From Flavobacterium frigoris PS1 (GTDB lineage: Bacteria; Bacteroidota; Bacteroidia; Flavobacteriales; Flavobacteriaceae): DNA of 64,000 bases. This document shows, piece by piece, positions 18,445 through 26,718 of the stretch (positions are counted from its first letter, which is position 1; each line of letters begins with the position of its first letter). The stretch is from positions 307,660 through 371,659 of the forward strand of contig NZ_AHKF01000015.1 of the NCBI RefSeq assembly GCF_000252125.1. Reading direction: 5' to 3'. The position numbers were made by a program, and so were the translations under genes. The notes under the pieces are model-generated. The model was not told where the DNA came from. It saw only the letters and a program-made list of their open reading frames with translations, and made no database searches.

Positions 18445-18633
18445 TTACTCAGCAGCAGGAGCTTCAACAGCAGCAGAATCAACAGCTACAGCCATAGTAT
18501 CTACAGCAACAGAATCAACAACTACAGCAGTAGTATCAGCAGCTACAACTTCTTCAGCAGGAGCGTCAGCTTTTTTACAAGATACAACAGTTAAAACAGC
18601 AACAACAGCTAAACTTAAAAATACTTTTTTCAT
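18445..18633 (-). CDS. Low-complexity Ala/Val/Asp lipoprotein
   Basis: This 62-residue lipoprotein has a signal peptide MKKVFLSLAVVAVLTVVSC with Cys19 as the lipidation site. The mature part is almost entirely Ala, Val, Asp, Glu, Thr and Ser, built from repeats of the type V(A/D)-D-T/S-x-A-V (for example AADTTAVVVDSVAVDTMAVAVDSAAVEA). The strongly acidic, repetitive tail suggests an extended or disordered surface peptide. A clean -7 box TATCTTTG (minus strand, 18670-18677) supports expression. Function unknown. It resembles the 85-residue lipoprotein near 24.1 kb in style but not in sequence. Confidence 0.85.
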   Translation of the reverse strand: MKKVFLSLAVVAVLTVVSCKKADAPAEEVVAADTTAVVVDSVAVDTMAVAVDSAAVEAPAAE

Positions 18634-19110
18634 CTTAATTTAATATAAAGGTTAATTATTAATTCGACGCAAAGATATACATTTTTTGATATGTAAATAA
18701 TTTTTTTATTTTTTTTTTAAAAATAATATTTCATTTGCGTTTTTACTCGAGATGGCAAGAATAATGCCGAATAATAATGCTTTGAAAAGAAGTTGCTTTT
18801 TTTTGAATTATCTAAAATTTTGAAGCCTATTTTTGTGAGATTACTATTTTACCACCCTTTTATTAAATTCTACAACGTATTTTTAATTAATTGGTTTTAA
18901 ATATATTATATTGTTCTTATTGAGTATTCGTAAAATATTTTACCAACTTAAAATGTGGCGAGATCGTTTTTTAGGAAGGAAAGGATCTTTGCTCAGTAAA
19001 TGGATTTATTGTTCTAATTCGTCAGCTATTGATTTCTTTTCGATTTAAAGAAAATAGAAGGATAATAGCTGCAATATAACTAAGAATTTAGGGCTTAATC
19101 TTTGTTTGAT
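18634..19110. other. Gene-poor AT-rich intergenic stretch
   Basis: These 477 bp contain the lipoprotein promoter at the left edge and otherwise no convincing gene. A stop-free plus-strand frame (18887-19048) includes ATG at 18953 and would encode a 31-residue basic peptide starting MWRDRFLGRKGSLLSK. I cannot tell whether it is expressed. No tRNA, repeat or strong hairpin was seen. Confidence 0.6.
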
Positions 19111-20337
19111 TTACAAGGATTTCATGATGATGTTTGTCGCGCCTTTGTTCATTAATACAAAAGTGCTGCAAATGTGTCCTTTTTCACTTCTGATGGCATC
19201 GTTTAAAAGTAAATCTTTAAAGGCGTCATTCAATTCTTTCTTGGTCGAAATAGAGATGCAGCCGCCCATATTTACCAAAGCCGTCGCTTCTGCAAAATGA
19301 GAATAATTTGGACCTATCACGATTGGTAGACCAAAAGTAGCTGGTTCTAGTAAATTGTGGACACCTGGATTACCGAATCCTCCACCCACATAGGCAATGT
19401 CAGCATAGCTATAAATTTTCGTGAGAATACCAATAGTGTCTATTATGAATACATCAAAATCAGCAAGGTTTTTGCCTTCCATTTCTGAGAACAAAACGGT
19501 TTTTTTTGTGATTCCATTTTTCAACAATTCTATTTGGTTGTCTTTTATGTTGTGGGGAGCGATGATGAACTTGACATCAAATTCATTTTTATTGATGAAA
19601 TCGATCAATAAGGTTTCGTCTTTTGGCCAAGAACTCCCAACAACGATTGTCAATGTGTTGTTTTTGAATTCGGAAATATATGGCAAGGAATTGTCTTTTT
19701 CTAAAATGGCCGCCACCCTGTCAAAACGAGTATCGCCTGAAACAGCAACATTTGATTTGCCTAATTGCTGTAATAGTTTTTTTGAAGCTTCATTTTGTAC
19801 AAAAAAATAGGCAAAGCTGTCTAGTGCTTTCCTGTAAAAACCGCCGTACCATTTAAAGAACATTTGGTCTTTCCTGAAAATGCCAGATATTAAATAGGTA
19901 GGCGTATTTTGAATCTTGAGCTCATTTAGATAGTTTAGCCAGTATTCATATTTTATAAAAAAAGCTATTTCAGGATGAACGATGTTTAGGAATTTCTGTG
20001 CATTGCTTCTAGTGTCAAGGGGCAGGTAAACAGTAGCAGCTGCAACGCTATTGTTTTTGCGGACTTCATAACCTGAAGGAGAAAAAAAAGTAACTACAAT
20101 TTTGTGAGAAGGATATTCTGTTTTGATTTTTTCAATTACAGGTAAACCTTGCTCATATTCTCCCAGTGATGCCGCATGGAACCAAATTGTCTTATCTGAA
20201 GGTTTTATTTTCTGTTCTAAAGTAGCAAAAACATGTTTGCGGCCTTCTACAAAAAGATTGATCTTTGAATTGAATAAAGCGATTAATTTTAAGAGTGAAC
20301 CCGTAATTTGTATTACGATATTATAGAGGAAAAGCAT
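19111..20337 (-). CDS. waaA: 3-deoxy-D-manno-octulosonic acid (Kdo) transferase
   Basis: WaaA (KdtA) adds Kdo to lipid A at the inner membrane, a step of lipopolysaccharide core assembly. The 408-residue protein has the N-terminal membrane-associated helix (LFLYNIVIQITGSLLKLIALFN), the glycosyltransferase-N domain with the conserved WFHAASLGEYEQ segment (Glu at about 60 is the expected base), and a C-terminal nucleotide-sugar-binding GT-B half with YVGGGFGNPGVHNLLEPATFGLP. Length is slightly below the enterobacterial enzyme. It is transcribed divergently from the DegT aminotransferase, with 220 bp between the starts, which fits a surface-sugar neighbourhood. Whether it adds one or two Kdo units cannot be read. 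Confidence 0.94.
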   Translation of the reverse strand: MLFLYNIVIQITGSLLKLIALFNSKINLFVEGRKHVFATLEQKIKPSDKTIWFHAASLGEYEQGLPVIEKIKTEYPSHKIVVTFFSPSGYEVRKNNSVAAATVYLPLDTRSNAQKFLNIVHPEIAFFIKYEYWLNYLNELKIQNTPTYLISGIFRKDQMFFKWYGGFYRKALDSFAYFFVQNEASKKLLQQLGKSNVAVSGDTRFDRVAAILEKDNSLPYISEFKNNTLTIVVGSSWPKDETLLIDFINKNEFDVKFIIAPHNIKDNQIELLKNGITKKTVLFSEMEGKNLADFDVFIIDTIGILTKIYSYADIAYVGGGFGNPGVHNLLEPATFGLPIVIGPNYSHFAEATALVNMGGCISISTKKELNDAFKDLLLNDAIRSEKGHICSTFVLMNKGATNIIMKSL

Positions 20338-20557
20338 ACCGGGATTTTTATTTTGCTAAAATACAGTTTCTTTTGTTTATCGTTTAAATCTTCGTGCTTA
20401 AATTCATATTTTTGCAGTTAACAATTGTAATAATGTATAAAAGGATTGCTTCGATTTAAAAGAGTGCTACATCCGAAAGGAATATATAAGTTCAGCTACT
20501 TTGCATGCTTTGTGCCTTTTTTGAGTTTTGGGGTTAATTGGCTTAAATAAAATATAA

Positions 20558-21691
20558 ATGAAAAAAATCCAAATGGTTGACTTAAAAAGTCAATACGATA
20601 AAATTGCAACTACTGTAAATGATTCTATTCAAGAAGTTCTAGATACAAATACTTATATCAACGGACCGCAGGTGCATCAATTTCAAAAGTCATTAGAGCA
20701 GTATCTAGATGTGAAACATGTAATCCCTTGTGCAAACGGGACTGACGGTTTGCAAATTGCTATGATGGGACTTGGTTTAAAACCGGGTGATGAGGTAATT
20801 ACTGCTGATTTTACTTTTGCCGCCACGGTAGAAGTGATTGCTTTGTTGCAACTAACGCCCGTTTTGGTCGATGTTGATATGTATAACATGAACATTTCTA
20901 TCGAAGCTATTAAGCGTGCAATTACTCCAAAAACAAAAGCGATTGTTCCTGTTCATTTGTTTGGTCGTGCTGCTAATATGGAGGCTATTATGGCTTTAGC
21001 CAAAGAACATAATTTATATGTCATTGAAGATAATGCGCAAGCTATTGGTGCTAATTGTAAATTTTCAGATGGCAGTAAAAAGAAAGCTGGAACTATTGGT
21101 CATGTAGGATCTACTTCGTTTTTTCCGTCTAAAAACTTAGGCTGTTATGGTGATGGTGGTGCTATTTTTACAAATGATGATGCTTTAGCACATACTCTAC
21201 GTGGAATTGTAAATCACGGAATGTACGAGCGCTATCATCATGATGTGGTGGGAGTAAATTCTCGATTAGACAGTATTCAAGCTGCTGTTTTGAATGCAAA
21301 GTTACCTTTGTTAGATCAATACAATAAAGCAAGACAAGATGCTGCCAGAAAATATTCTGCCGCTTTTGACGGACATAAGAATATTATTGCACCACAAATT
21401 TGTGATATTTGTGATTGCCATGTGTTTCACCAATATACTTTGCGAATTGTAAATGCTGATAGAAATGGATTAATGCAATATTTGTTAGATAAAGGAATTC
21501 CTTGTGCTATTTATTATCCAATTCCTTTGCATTCCCAAAAAGCATACGCAGACTCTCGTTATAAAGAAGAGGATTTTCCTGTGACAAACCAGTTAATAAA
21601 AGAAGTGATTTCATTGCCTATGCATACGGAACTTGATGATGAACAGATCAAGTTTATTACCGATAGCGTTTTGGGGTTTTTAAACAAATAA
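20558..21691 (+). CDS. DegT/DnrJ/EryC1/StrS sugar aminotransferase
   Basis: This 377-residue PLP enzyme belongs to the family that aminates keto groups on nucleotide-linked sugars for surface polysaccharides or glycoprotein glycans. Visible features are the cofactor-contact segment ANGTDGLQIAM, VIEDNAQAIGA with Asp158, the PLP-binding Lys192 in SFFPSKNLGCYGDGGA, and the MYERYHHDVVGVNSRLDSIQAA segment typical of this family. It is followed after 66 bp by galE, so it may work in nucleotide-sugar supply, close to waaA. The exact sugar product cannot be assigned from sequence. A TAnnTTTG-like box (20407-20414) lies about 140 bp upstream. Confidence 0.92.
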   Translation: MKKIQMVDLKSQYDKIATTVNDSIQEVLDTNTYINGPQVHQFQKSLEQYLDVKHVIPCANGTDGLQIAMMGLGLKPGDEVITADFTFAATVEVIALLQLTPVLVDVDMYNMNISIEAIKRAITPKTKAIVPVHLFGRAANMEAIMALAKEHNLYVIEDNAQAIGANCKFSDGSKKKAGTIGHVGSTSFFPSKNLGCYGDGGAIFTNDDALAHTLRGIVNHGMYERYHHDVVGVNSRLDSIQAAVLNAKLPLLDQYNKARQDAARKYSAAFDGHKNIIAPQICDICDCHVFHQYTLRIVNADRNGLMQYLLDKGIPCAIYYPIPLHSQKAYADSRYKEEDFPVTNQLIKEVISLPMHTELDDEQIKFITDSVLGFLNK

Positions 21692-21757
21692 TTTTTCGAT
21701 TAATCGTTTTATCGATAGTCTGACTGATTATCGAGCAAATAAACAAATAAAGAAGAA

Positions 21758-22777
21758 ATGAAAATATTAGTTACAGGAGGTTTAGGTTTTATAGGGTCGC
21801 ATACTGTTGTCGAACTGCAAAATGAAGGTTTTGAAGTAATAATAGTTGATAATCTTTCTAATACTTCATTGGATGTACTGGATGGAATTTCAAATATCAC
21901 AGGGAAAATTCCGGCATTCGAAAAGTTAGATTTACGCGAAAAAGATAAAGTGCAAGAGTTTTTTAGAAGACATGTTGATATTGTGGGCGTTATTCATTTT
22001 GCGGCTTCAAAAGCAGTTGGCGAAAGTGTAGAGGACCCTTTATTGTATTATGAAAACAACATCAATACCTTAGTTTACATTCTTCAGGAGTTACAGCGAA
22101 AACAAGAAGCGAGCCTGATTTTTAGTTCCTCTTGTACCGTTTACGGCCAGGCCGAAATAATGCCAATTACAGAAGGCGCTTCTATTCAGCCAGCAATGTC
22201 TCCTTATGGGAATACGAAACAGATAGGGGAGGAAATCATAACAGATACCACTAAAGTAACTAATATCAATGCTATTTTGTTGCGTTATTTTAATCCAATT
22301 GGTTCTCATCCTTCTGCTGAGATTGGTGAATTACCGTTAGGTGTTCCTCAGAATTTGGTTCCATTTATTACACAAACGGGTTTTGGTTTACGTAAAGAAC
22401 TGGCTGTTTATGGAGATGATTACCCTACACCTGATGGAACTGCGGTACGCGATTATATTCACGTTGTAGATTTGGCAAAAGCCCATGTGATTGCTTTGCA
22501 GCGATTATTGAATAAAAAAAATCTTGAAAAAGTAGAGACTTTTAACTTAGGAACAGGAACAGGAAGTTCTGTATTAGAAGTAATTCAGGCTTTTGAAAAA
22601 GTAAGCGGTCAAAAATTACCATATAAAATCGTGGGGCGTAGAGAGGGAGACATTACTTCGGCTTATGCCAATACTAGTAAAGCCAACAATGTACTAGGGT
22701 GGAAAGCTAAATCAACACTTGAAGAAGCGATGGCTAGTGCATGGAAATGGGAGCTGAAAGTAAGAAAAGCACAATAA
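21758..22777 (+). CDS. galE: UDP-glucose 4-epimerase
   Basis: GalE interconverts UDP-glucose and UDP-galactose using bound NAD. The 339-residue protein has the Rossmann glycine motif GGLGFIG (7-13), the SSSCTVYG segment (123-130), and the catalytic Tyr150-x-x-x-Lys154 in SPYGNTKQ. The substrate-binding NPIGSHPSAEIGE and GTAVRDYIHVVDLA stretches are typical of GalE rather than other short-chain epimerases. Length is normal. Its stop codon overlaps the next gene's start (TAATG), so the lipoprotein phosphodiesterase is probably cotranslated. N-acetylated sugars as extra substrates are possible. Confidence 0.95.
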   Translation: MKILVTGGLGFIGSHTVVELQNEGFEVIIVDNLSNTSLDVLDGISNITGKIPAFEKLDLREKDKVQEFFRRHVDIVGVIHFAASKAVGESVEDPLLYYENNINTLVYILQELQRKQEASLIFSSSCTVYGQAEIMPITEGASIQPAMSPYGNTKQIGEEIITDTTKVTNINAILLRYFNPIGSHPSAEIGELPLGVPQNLVPFITQTGFGLRKELAVYGDDYPTPDGTAVRDYIHVVDLAKAHVIALQRLLNKKNLEKVETFNLGTGTGSSVLEVIQAFEKVSGQKLPYKIVGRREGDITSAYANTSKANNVLGWKAKSTLEEAMASAWKWELKVRKAQ

Positions 22778-23976
22778 TGATAAGGAAAAGCGCGCTGTTT
22801 TTGAGTTTAATTTTAATCATATCATGTAAAAGTTATGATAGGAGTAAATCAATTCTTTCAACTCAAAAACAGAGTACTTTAAGTGGCGGGAGCACTATTG
22901 TGATTGGACACCGCGGTACGCCAGGGTATTTACCGGAACATACTATTGAAGGATATACTAATGCCATAAAAATGGGAGCCGATTTTATTGAGCCCGATTT
23001 GGTGATGACAAAAGATGGTTTCCTAGTCGTTCGCCATGAACCGATGTTATCAGGAACTACTAATGTTTCTGAAATTTCTGGATTTGCATCCAAGAAAACG
23101 ACTAAAAACGTAGACGGAAAAGAAATAAATGATTGGTTTGTTTCTGACTTCACTTTATTAGAAATAAAACAATTACGTGCAAAACAGGCTTTTGCAGAAA
23201 GACCACAAGAGTTTAATAACTTATATCTCATTCCCACATTTGAAGAAGTTATTGCTCTCGCAAAGCAAAAATCAAAAGAATTAGGTCGGACTATCGGAAT
23301 ATACCCAGAGACGAAACACCCTTCTTTTCATGAAGCGCAAAATTTACCTATTACAGATAAGTTATTGGAACAATTAACAGCAGCTGGCTGGAATAGTTCA
23401 GACGCTCCCGTTTATGTCCAATCGTTTGAAGTTTCAAATTTGCAATATATTAGAAAAAGATCAACGGTTAAAACCATTCAATTATTGAGTTGTTATGACG
23501 TTGCTCTAAATGGAGATTTAATTTTCACAGTCCCAAAAGGGGAATTAATTTCTGACGGAATGCCTTACGATTGGTACTTGAAAGGAGATAAAAGAGATTT
23601 TAGTTTTTTCATCAGTCCGGAAGGATTGGATTTTGTGAAAACTTATGCTAGCGGAATTGGCCCTTGGAAGACTTTTATTATTTCGTACACAGGAACTGAT
23701 GTAAATAAGGACGGAAAGGCTGATGATATAAACGGTGATGGAAAAGTAGATGATGCTGATAAAATAGCGTCACCGCCAACAAACTTGATTCATGAAGCCC
23801 ACAAAAGAGGTTTGCAAGTGCATGCTTATACTTTTAGAAATGAAAACCGACGTTTACTTAACAGTTACAATGATGATCCTATTTTAGAATACCACGCTTT
23901 TTACAAATTAGGAATTGACGGTGTGTTTTCTGATTTTAGTGATACCGCCGTTCAAGCCAGGTTATTACCGTTTTAA
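22777..23976 (+). CDS. glpQ: Glycerophosphodiester phosphodiesterase lipoprotein with EF-hand-like insert
   Basis: This enzyme would hydrolyse glycerophosphodiesters to glycerol-3-phosphate and an alcohol at the cell surface or in the periplasm. I place the start at 22777, overlapping the galE stop, because it gives a lipoprotein signal MIRKSALFLSLILIISC with Cys17; an ATG 36 bp upstream would spoil it. Catalytic residues are visible: His45-Arg46 in GHRGTPGYLPEHT, Glu72-x-Asp74 in IEPDLVMTKDG, and His87. Unusually, residues 308-328 read DVNKDGKADDINGDGKVDDAD, two overlapping calcium-loop motifs like those of dockerin and EF-hands, placed just before the conserved C-terminal HAYTFRNE. Calcium may stabilise the enzyme; that is inferred. 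Confidence 0.92.
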   Translation: MIRKSALFLSLILIISCKSYDRSKSILSTQKQSTLSGGSTIVIGHRGTPGYLPEHTIEGYTNAIKMGADFIEPDLVMTKDGFLVVRHEPMLSGTTNVSEISGFASKKTTKNVDGKEINDWFVSDFTLLEIKQLRAKQAFAERPQEFNNLYLIPTFEEVIALAKQKSKELGRTIGIYPETKHPSFHEAQNLPITDKLLEQLTAAGWNSSDAPVYVQSFEVSNLQYIRKRSTVKTIQLLSCYDVALNGDLIFTVPKGELISDGMPYDWYLKGDKRDFSFFISPEGLDFVKTYASGIGPWKTFIISYTGTDVNKDGKADDINGDGKVDDADKIASPPTNLIHEAHKRGLQVHAYTFRNENRRLLNSYNDDPILEYHAFYKLGIDGVFSDFSDTAVQARLLPF

Positions 23977-24002
23977 ATTAGTTATGAAATAACTTAAAAC
24001 AT

Positions 24003-24028
24003 AAAAGGCTATCACTTGATAGCCTTTT
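24003..24028. terminator. Terminator between glpQ and small lipoprotein gene
   Basis: The perfect inverted repeat AAAAGGCTATCA / TGATAGCCTTTT lies between two convergent genes. Confidence 0.9.
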
Positions 24029-24041
24029 ATGTTTTTTTTAA

Positions 24042-24299
24042 TTATTCTGTAGCAGCTTCTTTCATTTTTTTGCCGGCCTCATCCATTTTCGCAGCTCCTT
24101 TTTCAAGAGTTTCACCAACTTTTACTTTGGTTGAGTCAACTGCAGCGTCAACTTTAACAGCTGCTGTATCTATAGCTTCGTCCATTTCTGCACCAACAGC
24201 TTCTGTGGCTTCTTTCATTTCGTCTTTGGTTTCTGTCTTACAAGAAACGGTCATTAAAGTGGCAACAAATGCTAATCCCAAAAGTATTTTTTTCATCAT
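24042..24299 (-). CDS. Small acidic/Lys-rich lipoprotein
   Basis: This 85-residue lipoprotein starts MMKKILLGLAFVATLMTVSC with Cys20 as lipidation site; the second Met may be the real start. The mature 65 residues are Ala, Glu, Lys, Asp, Val and Met only, in heptad-like patterns such as EMKEATEAVGAEMDEAIDT and VGETLEKGAAKMDEAGKKMKE. They probably form a long amphipathic helix or coiled coil. There is no cysteine after the anchor. Function is unknown; a peptidoglycan-spacer or Lpp-like role is one possibility but unproved. The nearest -7 box is the near-consensus TATCTTTA. Confidence 0.85.
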   Translation of the reverse strand: MMKKILLGLAFVATLMTVSCKTETKDEMKEATEAVGAEMDEAIDTAAVKVDAAVDSTKVKVGETLEKGAAKMDEAGKKMKEAATE

Positions 24300-24350
24300 T
24301 TTGTATTTTATAAATTAAAAATTTTAGTGAACTTACTATATAAAGATATT

Positions 24351-24388
24351 AAAAAAACCCTTGCAAATATTTATTTGTAAGGTTTTTG
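24351..24388 (-). terminator. Terminator after fabD
   Basis: The stem ACCTTACAAAT / ATTTGCAAGGGT (minus strand, one mismatch) runs into a T tract, 46 bp beyond the fabD stop. Confidence 0.8.
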
Positions 24389-24433
24389 TTCGTTTTTTAG
24401 GATTTCCTTCTGGGATTTGAAACTTGATTTTAT

Positions 24434-25309
24434 TTATGCGTTAGCAGTTGCTACTTCTTTATCAATTTTCCCAATCAAACCAGCTAATACCTTTCCAGGG
24501 CCAACTTCAGTAAACAAAGTAGCACCATCTTTTATCATTTGCTGTACGGATTGTGTCCATTTTACAGGAGCAGTCAGTTGTATGATTAAGTTTTTCTTGA
24601 TTTCATTGGCATCAGAAACTGCGCTAGCTGTTACATTTTGATAGACTGGACAAATAGGCGTGGAGAATGTAGTTGCTTCAATAGCTGCTGCTAATTCTTC
24701 TCTAGCTGGCTCCATCATAGGCGAGTGAAAAGCGCCACCTACAGGCAATAATAAAGCTCTTTTTGCTCCAGCTTCTTTCATAGCTACGCAAGCTGCTTCA
24801 ACAGCCGTAGTTTCTCCCGAAATTACTAATTGTCCCGGGCAGTTGTAGTTTGCAGCTACAACAACTCCGTCGATTGATGCGCATACTTCTTCGACAACAT
24901 TGTCAGCAAGTCCTAAAACTGCCGCCATAGTTGAAGGTTTTATTTCGCAAGCTTTTTGCATCGCTAAAGCCCTTTGTGAAACTAATTTTAATCCGTCTTC
25001 AAATGATAAGCTACCGTTAGCTACTAATGCTGAAAATTCTCCTAGAGAGTGGCCCGCTACCATTTCTGGTTTGAAATCGGTACCCAAGGTTTTGGCCAAA
25101 ATAACCGAATGTAAAAAGACGGCTGGTTGAGTAACTTTGGTTTCTTTCAACTCTTCTGCAGTACCTTCAAACATAATATCCGTGATACGAAAGCCTAATA
25201 TTTCGTTTGCTTTTTCGAATAAGTCTTTGGCTAATGCCGAATTTTCATATAAGTCCTTGCCCATTCCTGTGAATTGTGCCCCTTGACCGGGAAAAACGTA
25301 TGCTTTCAT
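24434..25309 (-). CDS. fabD: Malonyl-CoA:ACP transacylase
   Basis: FabD moves malonyl groups from CoA to acyl carrier protein, feeding fatty-acid synthesis. The 291-residue protein begins with the classic FPGQGAQFTGMGKDLY, has the nucleophile Ser88 in GHSLGEFSAL, and the partner His195 in GAFHSPMMEPA. Length is slightly shorter than the E. coli enzyme, which is normal. It stands apart from any other fab gene here, with its own promoter (25362-25391) and terminator. Secure. Confidence 0.97.
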   Translation of the reverse strand: MKAYVFPGQGAQFTGMGKDLYENSALAKDLFEKANEILGFRITDIMFEGTAEELKETKVTQPAVFLHSVILAKTLGTDFKPEMVAGHSLGEFSALVANGSLSFEDGLKLVSQRALAMQKACEIKPSTMAAVLGLADNVVEEVCASIDGVVVAANYNCPGQLVISGETTAVEAACVAMKEAGAKRALLLPVGGAFHSPMMEPAREELAAAIEATTFSTPICPVYQNVTASAVSDANEIKKNLIIQLTAPVKWTQSVQQMIKDGATLFTEVGPGKVLAGLIGKIDKEVATANA

Positions 25310-25361
25310 AAAAATTGTTTAAAGTTTAAGGTTTCTCAAATTATTAAAATGAAACCGACTG

Positions 25362-25391
25362 CAAAAATAGCACTTTTTTTAGGAGTGCCAA
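25362..25391 (-). promoter_or_regulatory. Promoter of fabD
   Basis: On the minus strand TTG (25391-25389) and TATTTTTG (25369-25362) are exactly 19 bp apart, a strong Bacteroidota promoter, about 50 bp before the fabD start codon. Confidence 0.8.
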
Positions 25392-25499
25392 CAATTGTTG
25401 TTATTAGCAACAGTTCTATTGTTATATGGGGCAATATTTACAAAGTTTTTCGTCGCTATCAGGGATGAAATAAAGCAAACTGGAGTTTAAACAAATAAA

Positions 25500-25526
25500 A
25501 AAGCGCTGCTTGATACAACGCTTTTG
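25500..25526 (-). terminator. Terminator of the pirin-to-FMN-reductase operon
   Basis: The stem AAAAGCG / CGCTTTT lies about 50 bp past the FMN reductase stop and is followed on the minus strand by a short T run. Confidence 0.6.
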
Positions 25527-25572
25527 TGATAAAATTAGAATCCTTTTCTGCTAACGGGATTTTTAGCTCAAA

Positions 25573-26100
25573 CTAAAGTGTAATTGATTCTATAATTTGC
25601 AACAGCTCATTGTTTAAGTCTTCATTAGTTATTCCTTCTTTTTCGTCAAAGTTTTCATTGAAACTCGGTAATGAAAAGCTTCCTTTTACCACAGCGCCCT
25701 GAAATGGGAAACGATTTTTTGCTGTTTCTAATACTGAGCTTCCACCTCTGGGTCCGGGAGACGTCGCCATTATTAATGTTTGTTTTTCTTGAAATGTTTT
25801 AGCGTGAATTCTAGAAGTCCAATCGAAAATGTTTTTAAAAGCGGTTGAGTATGCCCCGTTGTGTTCTGCAAAAGAGATAACAAGCAAGTCAGCGGTTCCC
25901 AGTTTAGTATAGAAATCTTGCGCTAGTTGTGGAATTCCACTTTCGGTTTCTTTATCTGTGGAAAAAATAGGCATTTCATAATCATTTAAATCTAAAACTT
26001 CAACTGATGCGTTGTCAAATTTTCCTGCAGCATAAATGGCTAATTGTTTATTTATGGAGTTTTTGCTTGATGAAGCGCCAAAAGCGATAATTTTTTTCAT
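25573..26100 (-). CDS. NAD(P)H-dependent FMN reductase family protein
   Basis: This is a small flavodoxin-fold reductase that would use NAD(P)H to reduce FMN, quinones or similar acceptors. The 175-residue protein begins MKKIIAFGASSSKNSINKQLA, the FMN-phosphate loop of the family. It also has LDLNDYEMPIFSTDKE, LVISFAEHNGAYSTAFKNIFDW, and TSPGPRGGSSVLE near the flavin. An ATG 42 bp upstream would extend it by 14 residues into the preceding Fe-S gene, so I chose the internal Met at 26100, 2 bp after that gene's stop. As the last gene of the pirin operon it fits a redox role. Substrate unknown. Confidence 0.9.
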   Translation of the reverse strand: MKKIIAFGASSSKNSINKQLAIYAAGKFDNASVEVLDLNDYEMPIFSTDKETESGIPQLAQDFYTKLGTADLLVISFAEHNGAYSTAFKNIFDWTSRIHAKTFQEKQTLIMATSPGPRGGSSVLETAKNRFPFQGAVVKGSFSLPSFNENFDEKEGITNEDLNNELLQIIESITL

Positions 26101-26102
26101 TG

Positions 26103-26327
26103 TTATTTGTTTTTGTAATAAGTTAGGGCTCCCGAGGGGCATTTATCCACGGTGCTAATTATTTTTTCTGTTGAAGACCCCTCAATATTTATCCAAGGCT
26201 TTTCTTTAGGCTGAAATACTTCGGGGTTATTACGAACACAGTTGCCTGAGTGAATGCATTTCCCAGACTGCCATACAACGGTAACACTACCATTAGTATA
26301 TTCTTTTTTAATGTCTTTTGGATCCAT
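26103..26327 (-). CDS. YjdI-like iron-sulfur protein
   Basis: A 74-residue protein of the small divergent 4Fe-4S family (YjdI-like). The cysteines are Cys24 and Cys30 in GKCIHSGNC (C-x5-C) and Cys63 in DKCPSGALTYY. Only three are visible, so the fourth cluster ligand must come from elsewhere or be a non-cysteine residue. The sequence NPEVFQPKEKPWINI is typical. In E. coli the homologue sits next to YjdJ, a GNAT protein; here a YjdJ-like gene is directly upstream, supporting a conserved pair. It is probably a redox or repair electron carrier, but no partner is proved. Confidence 0.88.
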   Translation of the reverse strand: MDPKDIKKEYTNGSVTVVWQSGKCIHSGNCVRNNPEVFQPKEKPWINIEGSSTEKIISTVDKCPSGALTYYKNK

Positions 26328-26421
26328 AATTATAAGTTGGTTTTACTGGTTCTTTTTCCTCTCTAAGTTTTTCAAATGGAACATTTTTATGCAATTGAAA
26401 ATAAGGCTGTTTTATTTTTGT

Positions 26422-26709
26422 CTATTGTAAAACGTCTGTAAATTCAGGGGTTTTGTCAAAAACATTTTTAGCAAATGGACAAAGCGGAATTATTTTAATA
26501 CCTCTTTCACGAGTAAATTCGACTGCCTTTTCTACCATTTTTTTGCCAAAACCTTTGCCTTTATTGCTAGGGTTTACTTCAGTGTGATCAATAATGATTT
26601 GCTGCTCACCGGCAAAAACAAATGTCATTTTTGCCTCAACCTTACCGTCAATTTCAATATAGAAAAAGCCTTTTTTTTTATCGTATTCTAATTCTATGAT
26701 TTCAGACAT
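26422..26709 (-). CDS. YjdJ-like GNAT acetyltransferase
   Basis: This 95-residue GNAT domain is the minimal form of the acetyltransferase fold. The acetyl-CoA pyrophosphate loop reads NKGKGFGKKMVEKAVEF, and the start IELEYDKKKGFFYIEIDGK and the end IIPLCPFAKNVFDK are characteristic of the YjdJ group. The substrate is unknown. It lies 9 bp after pirin and 94 bp before the YjdI-like Fe-S gene. The pairing of YjdJ and YjdI recurs in bacteria, which suggests a linked function, but I know of no established one. Confidence 0.88.
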   Translation of the reverse strand: MSEIIELEYDKKKGFFYIEIDGKVEAKMTFVFAGEQQIIIDHTEVNPSNKGKGFGKKMVEKAVEFTRERGIKIIPLCPFAKNVFDKTPEFTDVLQ

Positions 26710-26718
26710 GATTTTTTT

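Noticed and set aside
18953..19048. A 31-codon plus-strand ORF, MWRDRFLGRKGSLLSK...
   Set aside because: It has no promoter, no clear ribosome site and no conserved feature, so I do not claim a gene.
22741..22776. Upstream ATG for the glycerophosphodiesterase
   Set aside because: It would prepend 12 charged residues to the lipoprotein signal peptide and lies within galE. The TAATG junction at 22777 is better.
24016..24318. A 100-codon plus-strand frame opposite the 85-residue lipoprotein
   Set aside because: It is the antisense shadow of a repetitive coding sequence. The lipoprotein has signal peptide and lipobox.
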